DNA from: Athripsodes cinereus
Taxonomy: Eukaryota; Arthropoda; Insecta; Trichoptera; Leptoceridae
Assembly (NCBI GenBank): GCA_947579605.1
Contig: OX388305.1
Span: 23,263,542 to 23,327,541 of the forward strand
Reading direction: 5' to 3'
Length of the DNA stretch: 64,000 bases
Below the pieces are notes generated by a model. It had not been told where the DNA came from. It saw nothing but the letters and a program-made list of their open reading frames with translations, and did no database searches. How positions within the stretch are numbered: position 1 is the stretch's first letter; every line of letters begins with the position of its first letter. Both the position numbers and the translations under genes were made by a program. Positions 30,334 to 43,092 of the stretch are shown here, piece after piece.

Positions 30334-30478
30334 GTGATACCAATACGACATTCCCCACATGCGAGGTAGCTAGAGAACAATTGCACGTAATAAACATACA
30401 AGTTGTCCATCACGTGCTTATATAATGACAGCTTAGACATTCAGTATGGGTGCCGCACCTCATCACTGCATTAAACTG
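30334..30478 (-). repeat. A-family copy, 3' half, diverged
   Basis: Plus-strand blocks ACGACATTCCCCACATG, ACGTAATAAACATACAAG, GACATTCAGTATGGGTG and CCTCATCACTGCATT. Confidence 0.7.
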
Positions 30479-31363
30479 TTTGATTCATTACATTGTATAG
30501 ATCGATGTCCACCACGGATTATATAATATTAATAATAACATCAGTAGGAACACACCCATTGAATTATGTGTTAGGTTCATTTCCTTCTATACTATCTATA
30601 TTATAACGATACCTTTTCTTCTACAGTGTGTAGGTACCTACTGTATTATTTAGATGTGTACAGTATTATAGTGATACCATATAGTAGGACTAATTTGATA
30701 CTCATTTAACTTGTCGCATACATTACTTAAAATTATTATTCATATAATGACCCCGCATCATTGTAGTATTGTACCTACATAATACTCATGTCTACATTAA
30801 TAAGGACGGTCTCATAAATTGTATGAAATAATTTTGCGTGTAAACTGTTTGCTTGTTTAGAATTCTTCGCTTCATAGGTAAACAAAAATTTAATTACTAT
30901 TATATCAAATCTTTCATAAACGGAGAAGCTAGTGGACTCACTGCTTATATTGAATTTCCAGGTTGTCTTTTTCGTGAGATGTGAAATAAGACATCTAGAA
31001 CGGGTAATGTACTCGAAACTGGATTGAAGCTATTAAATAGCTCATATATGTTTTATTGAACATTATTTGAAAACTAAGAATAAAGAGTGACAAAATTTCC
31101 ATTTCTAGGACTCGTCAAGTGCATAACGAGAAGAGAAGCATGAAATATGCAGTGCAGATCTGTCTATTTGAATTTGTCATAATGTACATATTATTTACAA
31201 CTGTTGATATTTGTACGCTTACAGGGTAAAATATGTAGGATATAAAAGCTTGTTATATTAATAATAATAATAATAAGAAGAATACATATTAAATCCTTTA
31301 GTTTATATGTATGTATGTTTTTAACTAACAATAATAATAATGACTTTAAAATACACTCCGAAG
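30479..31363. other. Unassigned AT-rich sequence
   Basis: Contains one GTAGGTACCTAC palindrome (30630-30641) and an (AAT)n microsatellite at about 31258-31276. No gene. Confidence 0.5.
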
Positions 31364-31741
31364 TTTTACTCTTCTACTCCATACAAAAATCATATTTCAT
31401 TAATGAATAAATATCTACAATACATAATTATGTACATGTATATGAACATGGTCGGACACTAGAGAATTATTATGCCTTCGACTTTACTTTTTTACTCTTC
31501 TACTCCATACAAAAATCATATTTCATTAATGAATAAATATCTACAATACATAATTATGTACATGTATATGAACATGGTCGGACACTAGATAATTATTATG
31601 CCTTCGACTTTACTTTTTTACTCTTCTACTCCATACAAAAATCATATTTCATTAATGAATAAATATCTACAATACATAATTATGTACATGTATATGAACG
31701 TGGTCGGACACTAGAGAATTATTATGCCTTCGACTTTAAAA
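31364..31741. repeat. Minisatellite: three copies of a 126-bp unit
   Basis: CTTCTACTCC occurs at 31371, 31497 and 31623, a strict period of 126. The copies differ at only a few bases (AGAGAATT/AGATAATT, GAACATGG/GAACGTGG). Each unit contains the internal palindrome TACATAATTATGTA followed by CATGTATATG. The near-identity implies recent duplication. There are no spacers, so it is not CRISPR-like. Confidence 0.95.
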
Positions 31742-32945
31742 TATGAGTTTTCAAATTTAAAATGACATGCCCATTTAATGTCAATAAATCCATTTTCTAC
31801 AAGCTAGAAAATATTTTTTTTTTCCGTGTTCTTAGTGAGAGTACTTGATTTTCTGTACTCGTAGCTACATGTTGTTAACTTCATCAAGTAGTAAAATTAA
31901 TGAAAGGTATCACTTTTTAGGTAGGACTTTTTCATACAAAGGATGTATTCTGATGTGTACAGCATGCCATGAAGATTCAGATGCTGGGCTAGCATTTATT
32001 AGCTTAAAAGATAAAATGAACAGTAAGACCATTAGATGAAAGACAAAAAATCATCATCATTTTTGATATACCTAGTCTGATGTGAGCTTAAATGGCAGTG
32101 GGATGATAAGACAAGAGAATGGCAATTGACAGAGTAGACATTATGGAAGGAGGAGATGTGTAGGTATAAGAAGACCTAAAAAGCAGTAGTGTTGCTCGAA
32201 TTCTACAATCGTGCAAGCTTCTAAAAGTCTTGTATATAATAACAAAAAGTATATCAATATATCAAAAAGTCCTATATACAACAGTGATAAGATCTAGCAG
32301 TTGGTAAGTTAGTATCTATGTACTCATATTTTTCCTATGCTTAGGGTACGAAATCTAGTTTAATAACAATATAATGAAAGCTGCAGCAGTATTTTCTAGT
32401 AATGGTGGTTAATCCAGTAAAGTTGTTCTCATTGAAAAGCTCTGTTCTGTGTTAGAATTCTTAGAATCGTAGTAATAATAATATAATAATTAACACTCGA
32501 TCAGAACCAGGGCCGGTCCATATCACAAAAGGATTTAATAGGAATGGGTGTAAAGGACAAAGGCTTGGCCGGTAATTGAGTGAGGATTATATACTCCGCA
32601 CCCACTGTAAAAGCTTCGAGAAGAAGGGTGATGATTGTTTTCAATAACAGAAGAAGAGAAAATTGGAAGAAGCTTTTTCGTGTTTGTCAAGTAGTGTTGT
32701 TGTACTTACTACTATAAAAGGGGTGGAAACGGAACTTTTATTCAATACCTATGCTATATACAATAAAAGCAATTCTATTAGTTTTTATTTGGGATTCATT
32801 TTCATTTTCAAAGATATTAAAATTTGTTGAAAGTCTTTGAATTAAAACCATTATCTTGAATTGAATTCAAAACCCATAGAAAATAATTGTGAAAATGTTA
32901 TATATATACAATTTTTTTTTATGAAATAGAACTACAATTTTATTA
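31742..32945. other. Mostly unassigned; possible LINE traces
   Basis: At about 32088-32200 the plus strand reads KWQWDDKTREWQLTE and then, after stops, a phrase resembling LINE C-terminal repeats; this is too decayed to call. A second GC-richer patch lies at 32506-32600 (CAGGGCCGGTCC). No gene. Confidence 0.35.
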
Positions 32946-33085
32946 CACGGGATATCCCACGACCCACAAGTGGGATAGCCAGCGGACTAACTGCATGTAA
33001 TAAACATGCAGATTGTCCTGTTTATGCCAATAACAAAATAAGACATTCAGGGATTTAGGATAGGTGGTTAGCAGTATTTAACATC
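32946..33085 (-). repeat. A-family copy, 3' half
   Basis: Plus-strand CACAAGTGGGATAGCCAGC, GCATGTAATAAACATGCAG and AAGACATTCAGG blocks. A small local duplication (CCACGACCCACAAGTGG) lies near the 3' end. Confidence 0.75.
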
Positions 33086-33988
33086 AACTGATTTTTATGA
33101 GCAAACAAATATAATATTTATAAATGTATATTTTATTATTGATAATATTAATGTCTCAATAAAAAATACACATTTTTTCTCTAGAATGGCTCCGACTAAC
33201 AATAGGAATACGAGCACATATCTTTATTTTTTTTTATTCGACAGAAATGAAATTAATGAGGCGATGTAATATCTTTGTATAAAATGTAATAATTTAGGTC
33301 AGATATTAAAAGGGATAAAGAGATTAGGTATAGCAAACTGCATATATGGAATAATAAATAATATTAAGCCTATATTTTTATAATGAATAACACTACACAG
33401 AACATCCTATGAAATTCTTCTATCGGAATTCATCGTATGATAAATACTACATGTTTTCAAACAAATCTAATCAGGCGAAAATATACTGTTGTTGATAAAT
33501 CGATTATTAGTATCTATGTACATATGTATGTATTTGTTCAGCATCATTATTTTCCTATTTATGATGATATTATATTTGATTTGCCGACTCAATATTATGA
33601 AATATATTTATTATTTTATTTGCAGTTTGCTGTTGTTATGAAATTATTATGATTTTGATAAATATATGAACCGTGATAATTTCTATAATAATAGCATTAT
33701 GTTATTGAAGATGATTTTTATGCGGATTTTAAGATGAACTGAACTTCCTAGTTTTGAAATATAAGTGATTGGATAAGGGTTCTTGAAATCATTTTGATTT
33801 ATAATGATGTTTTTACTTTTGGCTCTGATATTGAGTATAATAGTTAACTAAGGACGGAAAGCATATAATACCTAACTCTTTATCGGGTAATTTGCCTAGA
33901 GCAGTACAAAAATCTCAGCTGATATGTCGAAAGACGTCTCTCTAACGATAAATTATTTATGATAGAAAGAAATACTTGTTTTAATTTA
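33086..33988. other. Unassigned AT-rich sequence
   Basis: The phrase GTCGAAAGACGTCTCTCT at about 33925-33942 matches one terminal arm of the MITE at 53061-53160, so a solitary end may remain here. No gene. Confidence 0.45.
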
Positions 33989-34235
33989 CTACTACTACTA
34001 CCATCACGGCATATCCCACAAGTGGGGTAGCCAGCAGATCAGTTACTTATAATAAACATGCAAGCTGTCCTCTTCGTGCCATATGTAAAATCAAGACATT
34101 CAGGATGGGTGGCAAACCTCATCGCTGGATTTAAGATGTAAAATGTCTTAATTTTTTCGAACACCTGCCTTTTACAGGACACCCGAAAACTTACGGAGAA
34201 GAGTGGGAGACCAATTCTTTACCGGGTGCTCCACG
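33989..34235 (-). repeat. A-family copy, full length, (TAG)n tail
   Basis: On plus it runs from (CTA)n and CATCACGGCATATCCCAC through GGGTAGCCAGCAGATCAG, ACATTCAGGATGGGTGG, TTCGAACACCTGCC and GAGAAGAGTGGGAGACC to CCGGGTGCTCCACGG. With 47420-47640 it defines both ends of the family. Confidence 0.9.
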
Positions 34236-35499
34236 GATTTCAATTTATCTGAATATAAATTGATTTGTCATGAAAAAGATTTTTAAGCTGTGGTGATTAG
34301 TTTTTCAAATCTAAATCACTCGCAAACGAGTGGATGGCCTTGAGAAGAATAGAATAGAAGTTTTTCAAACATTCGCAATATCTAATTATTTGTAAATACA
34401 CTGTCACAACGAATATGAAGTCTTCTCCTACGGAGCCGTGAGGTATGCAGAAATTTAGAAATTTCTAATAGGTTAAAAAATAATGATAATTTAATAATAT
34501 GAACAAATATATTTTTCATATCTGAAGACTGCAATTTATCAATATCATAAAAAAACAGTAATTTTTTCTCTAGAACGTTGTGAAAAATACTGTATTCTTC
34601 GAAATAAATAGGATTAAAATACAACATAAGTGACAAATTGCTTAGAATGATTTTTTATCCAAAGCACCTATGTTTAGTAATTGTAAGATAAATCCGTTTA
34701 CTTGGAAAGTTACTAAATATGTATATTTAAAATTATAACCGTTTTTACCGGGCAAGTAATTTAGAAATCAATACCTTTTTAAAATCCTTGAAGCATGTTC
34801 CTGAAAAGTACAATTACTTATATACTAAACTTACATATATATTAACAGAGATAATAATATGATTCTTCTAGGCGATAATGATATACGTCCTAATGAACAA
34901 AGTAGAGTAGAAGGATCAAAGTTACAAAACCAAGAGTTGTAGAGCTACAGTCGTTGTTGTCTTTGCAAAAGTTTAAAAAAATGTGTATCAAAAAAAAATG
35001 TATGCAAATCAATATGTCAAAAAAGACATTTGCATGGTGTTGCTATTCTTTTCACCACTAAACTAATTTCGTCATTCCGTTGGAAGGCTATTTACAATAA
35101 CTGCAATACTTTCTTTTAATAAAATATTTATTATCGGTTGATGTTATGTTTAATCTTAAAGTAAGTAGCTGACGGGTAATAACATAATGAAACTGTATAA
35201 AGGGTTGAAGGAATACATAAAAGCAGCTTTGATAGTAAATAATAAGTAAACTTTACTCCTTTAACATTACATACACTACATACAATATAGTGTATAGCTA
35301 GTGGCGTGCTTTCCGTATACGCAGAAAAAAACAATGATTAAAATGACATAACATAATATATTCCATACATGCCAAACGCATACTTACAAAATTTCTTGGA
35401 CTTTACTTACATTCAACATTTCATTTTTAACAACAATTTATATATAAAAATAAACAAACATTTCATTCAAACACAGGCATTTCAAACCAAAATAGGTAT
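34236..35499. other. Unassigned AT-rich sequence
   Basis: The phrase CACTCGCAAACGAGTGG at 34312-34328 echoes the motif near 17193. Minus frames at 34382-34636 and 35131-35334 have no motif. No gene. Confidence 0.45.
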
Positions 35500-35770
35500 G
35501 ATAAATAAAACGACATCTTCAATTTCTACATTATCATCACAGAATTCTAGGATTTAACTTAAATTGCATAAAATAGCATTTTGCACCAACATACATACAC
35601 GGGATATAATGACATCTCAATTTTCTGCACTATCGTCGCAAAACATCTTGAATTTTACTCGTGTTGGATTAAATAGCATTTTGCACCAACATACGCTAAA
35701 TAAAACAATGAAATAAAATGACAATTTATTGAATAAAGCAATATCGCTGGATGAAATCTTAAATTTCTGC
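35500..35770. repeat. Diverged tandem repeat, about 100-bp unit
   Basis: AAATAGCATTTTGCACCAAC occurs at 35571 and 35671, exactly 100 bp apart, with alignable flanks (GACATCT...TTCTGCACTATCGTC and the older copy). A third, weaker copy may follow. Confidence 0.7.
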
Positions 35771-37315
35771 CCTCTCGGTAAAGCTTTTTAAATTCAATTA
35801 ACAAAAGATAAGGCAAGATATTAATGACTGTTACTAGACGAAAGAACTATAAACGAATTTTGAAAAAGGAATGATTACAAATACATAATTATAGAAATTT
35901 AACATTAATTGTGACGTATTCATAATGGTAGGAATCGTAGGATGATTATAATGAAAGTTTCTTGGTACGCCACTGATATGTATATACCTAATAGTGTGTA
36001 ATAATAATACTGCCTACCACCAACCCATTCCTATTATTCACGTATAGAGCTTCTTATTCTGTGTGACACATTGTTAAGTGGAAACTTCATTTTACAATTA
36101 GTTTCATTCCTTGCTTGACAATGATGTCCGTTCTTACTATACAATTGCCTACACAGTACCTACATTGTACCTACTCGTTACATTCAGTAGTATGTAGGTA
36201 TCTATAATACAACAATGTCTCTCACAATATAATAATGTACCCTAAAGGGATTCATGACAATGTCCATGCACATTATGTACTTTTTAAAGTACTATATTAT
36301 CGAGTTTGACTATATTATAGACTTCTTACTATATGAATCCTTGTGAATCAAAGTTCAAGATGATTTTTTTAGGATTTTATGATCTCATACGCCTCATCTG
36401 TAGTGAGAAAATATTTGTCTAGAAGGAAAGAAAAACCACAATTATTGTATTAATAACTACAAAATATCAATTCTTTTCAAAATACTATAAAATTCTGCAA
36501 ACAATAACCAATTTCATGTTTGTTTTCACAGGGCTCAAATTACTCAACAACGGAATAAAAAATTAAATACGATAAGCAAAAAAATCTGAAATATTTAATC
36601 ATAGTCAAAGATTCTTGCAAGATATTTTACTTCTATCGTGAATACTTATGTCTTTTTTCCTAAAATACTTTTGAAAAAATATTTGTTCCCATAGGAATTT
36701 AATAAATTAAATAAAAATGTATGAAAATTACACAATATCTACCTTCGGTCATGTATAATAATATGTTATTTTTTCTCATTATAATTATCGAACTCTATGA
36801 TATAAGATTGATAATAATTTTGTTTGTGATTGTTATCACGTTATTATGAAAAGCCAAACAACGAGCATCGAGCTGGTCACGTGACCTTAAATAACAAAAC
36901 CTCACACTGGCCGTTTGTGATACCGAGTTCCTACCTACCCACATATATTATGTAACATTGTTGCCTCAATATGAATTGAAGAATTGAATTATGACTGAGC
37001 CTATACTATTACATATTATACCAACATACAGTGGGTATCTACATGCTTTCCTCCTGTGGGGTTGCCACGATTATTCCTATTTTTCTTTGTACAGAGGTGA
37101 ATATGTTATAAGTATAGCAATAAACAAATAATTTAGGTAAATGCCAACCAACAGTTGATATTAGATCTTCAATTAAGTTTATGAAATAGCTTTTTGGAAA
37201 TTATGTAAAAAAGATGTTGCGCTTTGGTCCAATTTTTTTACTTGATTTATTTACTGGACCGCCTTGCACTTTTTCCTAAAATTTAAGAATTTTATTTTTG
37301 AAAAATTGTTATTTA
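35771..37315. other. Unassigned AT-rich sequence
   Basis: No gene or named repeat is recognised. Confidence 0.5.
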
Positions 37316-37560
37316 TCGTTCGGTAGAGCAGAAAGAGAAGACGGTTCTGCAGGGACCATGTGGACCGCATGAGTAGCGAAAATCAAACCTTCAAACATCG
37401 CTGCGAACGAAACTCCATTAGGACGAAGATTGCCTGGAAGGTCATCTAAAAGATGGAAGGATAGTTGGTTTTCAGCGTCGCAAGAGGAAACAAATTCCGA
37501 GCAAACAGGTCAATGACCTACTGCAAGTAGAAGAAGATGAAGTTATTTAACATCAATACA
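37316..37560 (+). pseudogene. LINE ORF C-terminal fragment
   Basis: One frame gives FCRDHVDRMSSENQTF. After a frameshift, GRRLPGRSSKRWKDSWFSAS and QEETNSEQTGQ follow, then a stop, then an AAG/ATG-rich tail. HVDRM followed by GRR-PGR-SKRW-D is the hallmark C-terminal phrase of many animal LINE ORF2 proteins. At least two breaks; non-functional. Confidence 0.7.
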
Positions 37561-37588
37561 AAATCTCCCTACTTTTAATGCGAGGTGA

Positions 37589-37611
37589 GTGAGTGTGTGT
37601 GTGTGTGTGTC
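37589..37611. repeat. (GT)n microsatellite
   Basis: About nine GT units following GAGTGAGTG. Confidence 0.9.
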
Positions 37612-37619
37612 TATCCCGA

Positions 37620-37740
37620 GGAGCACCCGGTAAATTTAATATGTAAAATGCTAATATTTTTTCGAACACCTGCCTTTTACAGGACACTTGAAACTTACGG
37701 AAAAGAGTGAAGGATTATTTTTTGCCGGTTGCTACGCGAA
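37620..37740 (-). repeat. A-family copy, 5' half with rearranged edge
   Basis: Contains TTTCGAACACCTGCCTTTTA, AAACTTACGGAAAAGAGTG and TTTTTGCCGGTTGC. A GAGCACCCGGTAAA piece of the family's 5' end lies on the wrong side at 37621-37634, suggesting a duplication or recombination between copies. Confidence 0.65.
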
Positions 37741-40389
37741 GGATATACTTAGAACCTAACATGAAATTTACAATAGATTTTTATGGAATCAGCATCTACA
37801 GGTAGGTACCTTCATCTTTATCTAAAAAGAACACTTAATTGAAAAAGTGATAATTTTTTTCTTATCAAGCTTGATTGAAAAATTGATAATTATTTTCTTA
37901 TCAAGTATGATATTCAAAAACTTACTATAAAGTTACTAAATACACTATAAAATAATATATCTACCCAGTTTTAAGGACTGCAGCGCATCCAACTATTTAG
38001 GTATAATCAGTAGCCCGACCATTCAAAAAATAGCCATTGTCGGTAGGTTTTTTGAAGATTCTATATTTTATGAATGAAATGGAAGGGTGTCTGGTGTCTA
38101 TTTAATAATACCTAATACCTACATAATATTATTAATATGAATGGATCTATGGGTTCACATAATATTACGTTCTTTGCAGGTGCATGAATAGCCCTATATT
38201 GTCATTCGGATGAGTGGTGATACAAAAAAGATGTACCGTTTCAGTAGATAATATCATATTATTGTGTTTTGGATGTATACCTATGCAATACACCTATCAT
38301 TCATTCATGGAAGAAGAAATTATTAATAAAAAATCATACCTACTTCTATTTCTTCCGTCATAGACAGGTTTACGACAAGTAATGGAAAAACCAGGGTTCT
38401 CTAAGATAAATTGAATATATTTAGTAAATAAAATATTAAGTTAATGTATTATAATGTATTATAGGTAATTATTAACAAAAAAAGATAGCCATAATATAAA
38501 CACAGGTAATGTGAAAGCATTCCTCAAAATAGTTATAATTTTTTAATCTAAAATTTATATGATCACCATGAAAACAACGCATTTATTAAAAGCACATATG
38601 GCTGCCGATTTGAAGGAAAATATAACCTATGAAAACTTGAAGACGTTTTGAATGTAAATTTGTATGGACATTTTTGTTAATTTAGTTTAATAACTTTTTT
38701 GAGAAATAACAATGGCTGTTTCTTTCTGAGTGAATCTACATTTAAAGTTTGTGATTTCATAATAATACGATAGGGTTGGTTATATTATAAAGCTTTATAG
38801 AGCTTTACCTGTTTTATTGCGTCCCTTTGATTATTCACAGGATGGATTCATAGCGACAATGCTTCATACAAAAAGCCGAATTCCTCTCATCTCATTGTTC
38901 AGGAAACAACAAACTTGAATAAAAGCTTTGAATATAATAATGATAATAATGAATTTCAGATATTTCAGTTTTGTGTTCTGATGCTTTGTGAAATATTTAT
39001 ACTGGATTTACTGAACATTGAATATTTCATTTCTTTAGCTTAGAAATTTGAGATTTCATTGATGTCAGAGAAGTTGATGACGGATAACTTTGGTTACTAC
39101 CACTAGTAGGTACATTTAAAGAAAATTTGCTTTCCACGATAGGAAGTGGACACCTTCTAAAGTTTTATTGGAAATTTATATTTAGGTACTGTGAGTACAG
39201 AGGGTGTGTTTTGCACTGTTTTGCGATATTTTCCAATTAATCTGATCTAAAGTTTTACCCATACCCAACAAAGATATTATGAAGGTACCTACGAGTATAT
39301 TAAAATTTATAAAATCTTTATATTTTAAACCGTTTATTTACTCGTAGTCTAATTACATCGCACATACTATTTATATTTATATGACTTTTGTATTTAAGGG
39401 AGAAATCATATTTGTTATAATAATTCTGTTGATATTTCCTACAAAACATCTAATATTGTTTATATAATTTTATTAAATACTTCATAAATCAAAATAAACA
39501 TATACTTTAAAATATTTTCAAAGATAAAATACAATTAGCATATTATATTAAGACATGTTTGGCGAAGGTGTATATTATATAAAAGTGTCTAACTTCAAAA
39601 ACGATTTTAAGATTTTCTTTTTATAAAGAATTTTACTTTATTTATCAATTGATTTTTCAATTGATACTAATTTATTTATCGATTTCTTCCTTTTTGTGAG
39701 CAACAAATACTCGAACGAGCTATGTTGGAAAAATCACATTATGAATATAGCAGTTAAATACATCATGAAACACCTAATACATAATAATTTATTTATTTAT
39801 TATGTAACATTAACTTAGAGTGTCAAGACAGTTGCAACATTTGCATCACTCAAATTTAATATTGTATCTTATGCAGGCACTTATAAGCACTTATTTTCAC
39901 AAGTACAATGGTGTTCATATAATTCCAAGCTTAATACAGGCATCACGTTCCAATTGGTGAATAGTGTTCTACCATGTACTATCACCATCGTGGATTACAT
40001 TCCACATCAAGAGTTTTCTATTGTTTCTAGAAATTTCTCTGTTCAATATTCACTATATTATTAATAATAATAAATTGATTTCTATTACTACTACTACTAC
40101 TACTACTACTACTACAGCTAAAACTTTTCGATCCTTCGGTTTTGAATTGCTCTTTGTAAATCACCCGCTCTGCTCTGATTAATTGTACTTTCTTTATCCG
40201 TCCCTTTCCTTCCTGCAGATTTTGTCAACGTTAAAAATAATTAGCTCGTTTTTCAACAGGTCTGTTCCCTTGAATAATAATAATACTTTAGAAATATGAT
40301 TGCGCGTTATCAAGTATTGTTGAGGGAGACTAATGATTTATTTAACTTCATTAATTAGTGTTAAATAATATTGTGATACTAGTTTTAAA
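37741..40389. other. Unassigned AT-rich sequence with small local repeats
   Basis: At 37838-37915 a segment of about 38 bp containing TTGATAATT and CTTATCAAG is duplicated in tandem. An (ACT)n microsatellite lies at 40086-40115. No gene is supported; the plus frame 39964-40182 includes the microsatellite as a poly-Thr run. Confidence 0.5.
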
Positions 40390-40830
40390 TACAGCTAAGC
40401 TTAGAGAGGAGAAGTCATCCCCATTTTCCGCATACATTCAGTACGAGGGACATTATAGTCAGTAAGAAACCAAAATCTAGTACCAGATCCTTCAGAAGAA
40501 CTGCCTGGATTTACATTTGCGCGGAAAATACGGTGTACAATAAATCGTGTAAGATGTGACGAATGCTGTACTGCTTCTAAATTACTGTATATCAATGTGG
40601 ATGGATTGATTCACCGGCTTGCAAATGTGGAACGACACAAACTATCGACCAATCTGATAAACGCGTTTCCCACATAGGAATTCCAAGGAGAATTTCAGGA
40701 TTTAAATCGATTATAAAAGATATATCAAAAGCATTATAGAATATGTTGCACGTCTAAGACCGAAGACCGATGGGGAAACCTATGTCCAAAATGGGATTTA
40801 AAATGGCAGAAGAAGAAGTATACATATATG
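40390..40830 (+). pseudogene. LINE ORF2 C-terminal relic
   Basis: The plus strand reads ELPGFTFARKIRCTINRVRC, DECCTASKLLYINVDGLIHR and LANVERHKLSTNLINAFPT, then a stop, then FQGEFQDLNRL and further broken frames to KTEDRWGNLC and an (AGA)n tail. PGF-x4-RK-x2-CT-NR-R followed by Y-W-G, H and F-GG-x-DL is the ordered pattern of a common insect LINE tail (jockey/RTE-like annotations). Several stops; old relic. Confidence 0.7.
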
Positions 40831-42865
40831 CGTTCATTTCAACGGACTGTAAATTTATCTGAATATTTGTAATTTCAATTAACTCGTAAATATTTTCGAA
40901 TATTAATTGAAATAGGAAACTTTTGAAGTAAATTGTGAAGCAATTGAAACAAAATGTGTATAGGTATTTAGACGTTCCGATCATTAGGTCGCCTAAAATA
41001 TTTGATAAAGAATGTTAAAAAAAAGCATTCATATTATATTTTTTGGAACACCAAATACCTACATAATTCATGTCTGTTAGTTGATAAAAAAATAAAATAT
41101 TAGAAATGAATAATATATGTATTACTGTGTGTTGGTGCATAGAATAGTATAGGTATTGTCTATAAGTTGGTAAGTAGGTAGGAAGGTAGGTATAGTGAAA
41201 CCACTGCATTCGTTGGCTAATCCACTTACAACTAGATCGGATGATGATATTATGCTAATTTGTTAAATCACTGATTCAGAAGCAGCATGGAATTGTACGA
41301 TTCACCGCACCGACAATATTATTCCGTTTTAAACAAGATCACATCTCTGCACAGTTATACGACGATTCATAATACAAGCTATTTTTCTTTTATAAAATTT
41401 GATTATTTTATTCTGTACATTTTTACATTATTAATGATACACAATGCATATCGGGATGGCTGAAAGACGTTCCGTTGTAACATATCTGCCATTTGGTCAT
41501 AATTTTTTTTTTTTTTTTAAAAATGAATAGAACACTAACATAATATAACACGTATAGACAATTCACACAGACCGAGCTAGTCCCAAACTAAGATATGAAT
41601 CTTGTATTATGGGTACTAACTTGTTTACTTTTATACTTTATTTATTTGTTATTTTTATTATTTAATTAATTAAATAAATTATTTACTTACTTTGTTTTTA
41701 TCTCATGTATTTTATTTTCACACCGGGAAATATTTATTTATTTATTCAATGTACCAAGAGCTGTTTAAGCGATTTCTGTGATATTTTTCAACTAACCTGG
41801 AGTTGACTAAATGGGAAAGGTTATTTTCTTTTTTAAAATTATCTATATTATTCGGTTACTGTAGGGGTATTTTATTGCGTGGTTACGTGTCCGATGCGTA
41901 TACAATAAGTTTTTTTTAATGTAGGTAATAAATCGATCTATGAGAATTAATTTATTTTGAGAACGATGAACAAGTTCCATTAACATTTATTTCAAAATAA
42001 ATGTAGTACACTTATTTTTTTTATACTTCAAAGGTGATTTGTTTTAAATTCACATCAAAATTGTATGTTTGCGTTTTAGAATACTCTGCCATCAGACTTT
42101 TTTCAGTTATTTAAAGCATTTGAAGAAACTACTTCATTATCAGAAAAACCATTTTAAAAATTATTTATTCTTATTTGGTTTTAGCTTTTGGAGTGCGAAT
42201 TATATATTATATAACCAAAATCCACTAACTGATTTCGAATCGCGATCACTGAATGCCTGAAATTAATTTACGAGGTGCAATAGCTCTTCGGTGCAATTAA
42301 ATTAATGGTAATTTCTTAAGCCTGTAATTGGTAAATTTTCAATACTTTTAAGACGCTTTTTCTCGTGATCTATTCAAATTCAAATATTTTTGTTAAAAAA
42401 AATAATTTACAATTGAATAATATTACATACACACCTTATCACTAAAAAAAACACATTTATTACATATTTGACCCTCAAAATTGAGCAGTGCTCGTGCTTT
42501 GAGGGCTACCCTTAATAAATATTTTTTTATCAAGGGACGATGATCTTGGTGTGATTGTAAGTTAATAAATTTTGTCGTTGATGCATCAAGGAGGAATTGT
42601 ATAAGTATAGAAGTAGAGGGTGACAATAATATGTAGGTATACTATTATAACATGTAGGTATAAATAAATACAATATGTATAATACTGTGGGGAATAATTC
42701 CTGGAGATTCATCATATTATTATAATTGCGGAATCCTTGGAGACAGACACGAACATTACCTATACATACATGCCTACTATGTATTTACAAACATTTTCTC
42801 ATATGCTCATATAGAAAATAATGATATGCACGAGATATTTTTCTTTCATTCATTTACATATATAA
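40831..42865. other. Unassigned AT-rich sequence
   Basis: It includes a T-rich run at about 41500-41520 and a TTAATTAA-rich symmetric tract near 41660-41690. No gene. Confidence 0.5.
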
Positions 42866-43092
42866 TCACGCCATTTCCACTACAAGTGGGTTGCCAGAAG
42901 ACAACAAAAAACATGCAAGTTGTCCTATCTGTGCAAATAAAAATTAAAAACATTCAGAATGGGTAGCACAACTCATCGCTGAAATTAGGTGTTTTTTTAT
43001 AACTTTTTTCGTTATCTAATTTACACATACCTACCCGCATTTCATACATTACTTGAAAATTTACAGAAAAGAGCGGAGACTCCTAGGTTTTT
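42866..43092 (-). repeat. A-family copy, diverged
   Basis: Plus-strand ATCACGCCATTTCCACTACA, AACATGCAAGTTGTCC, CATTCAGAATGGGTAGC, CTCATCGCTGAAATTAGG and AAATTTACAGAAAAGAGC. Confidence 0.75.

Noticed and set aside
31364..31741. CRISPR-like array
   Set aside because: The three units are continuous 126-bp tandem copies without unique spacers, in an animal genome.
32088..32200. LINE C-terminal fragment
   Set aside because: Only WQWDD-REWQ-like scraps between stops; too degenerate to support a feature.
40754..40984. 76-codon minus-strand frame
   Set aside because: It overlaps the end of the LINE relic on the other strand and has no motif.
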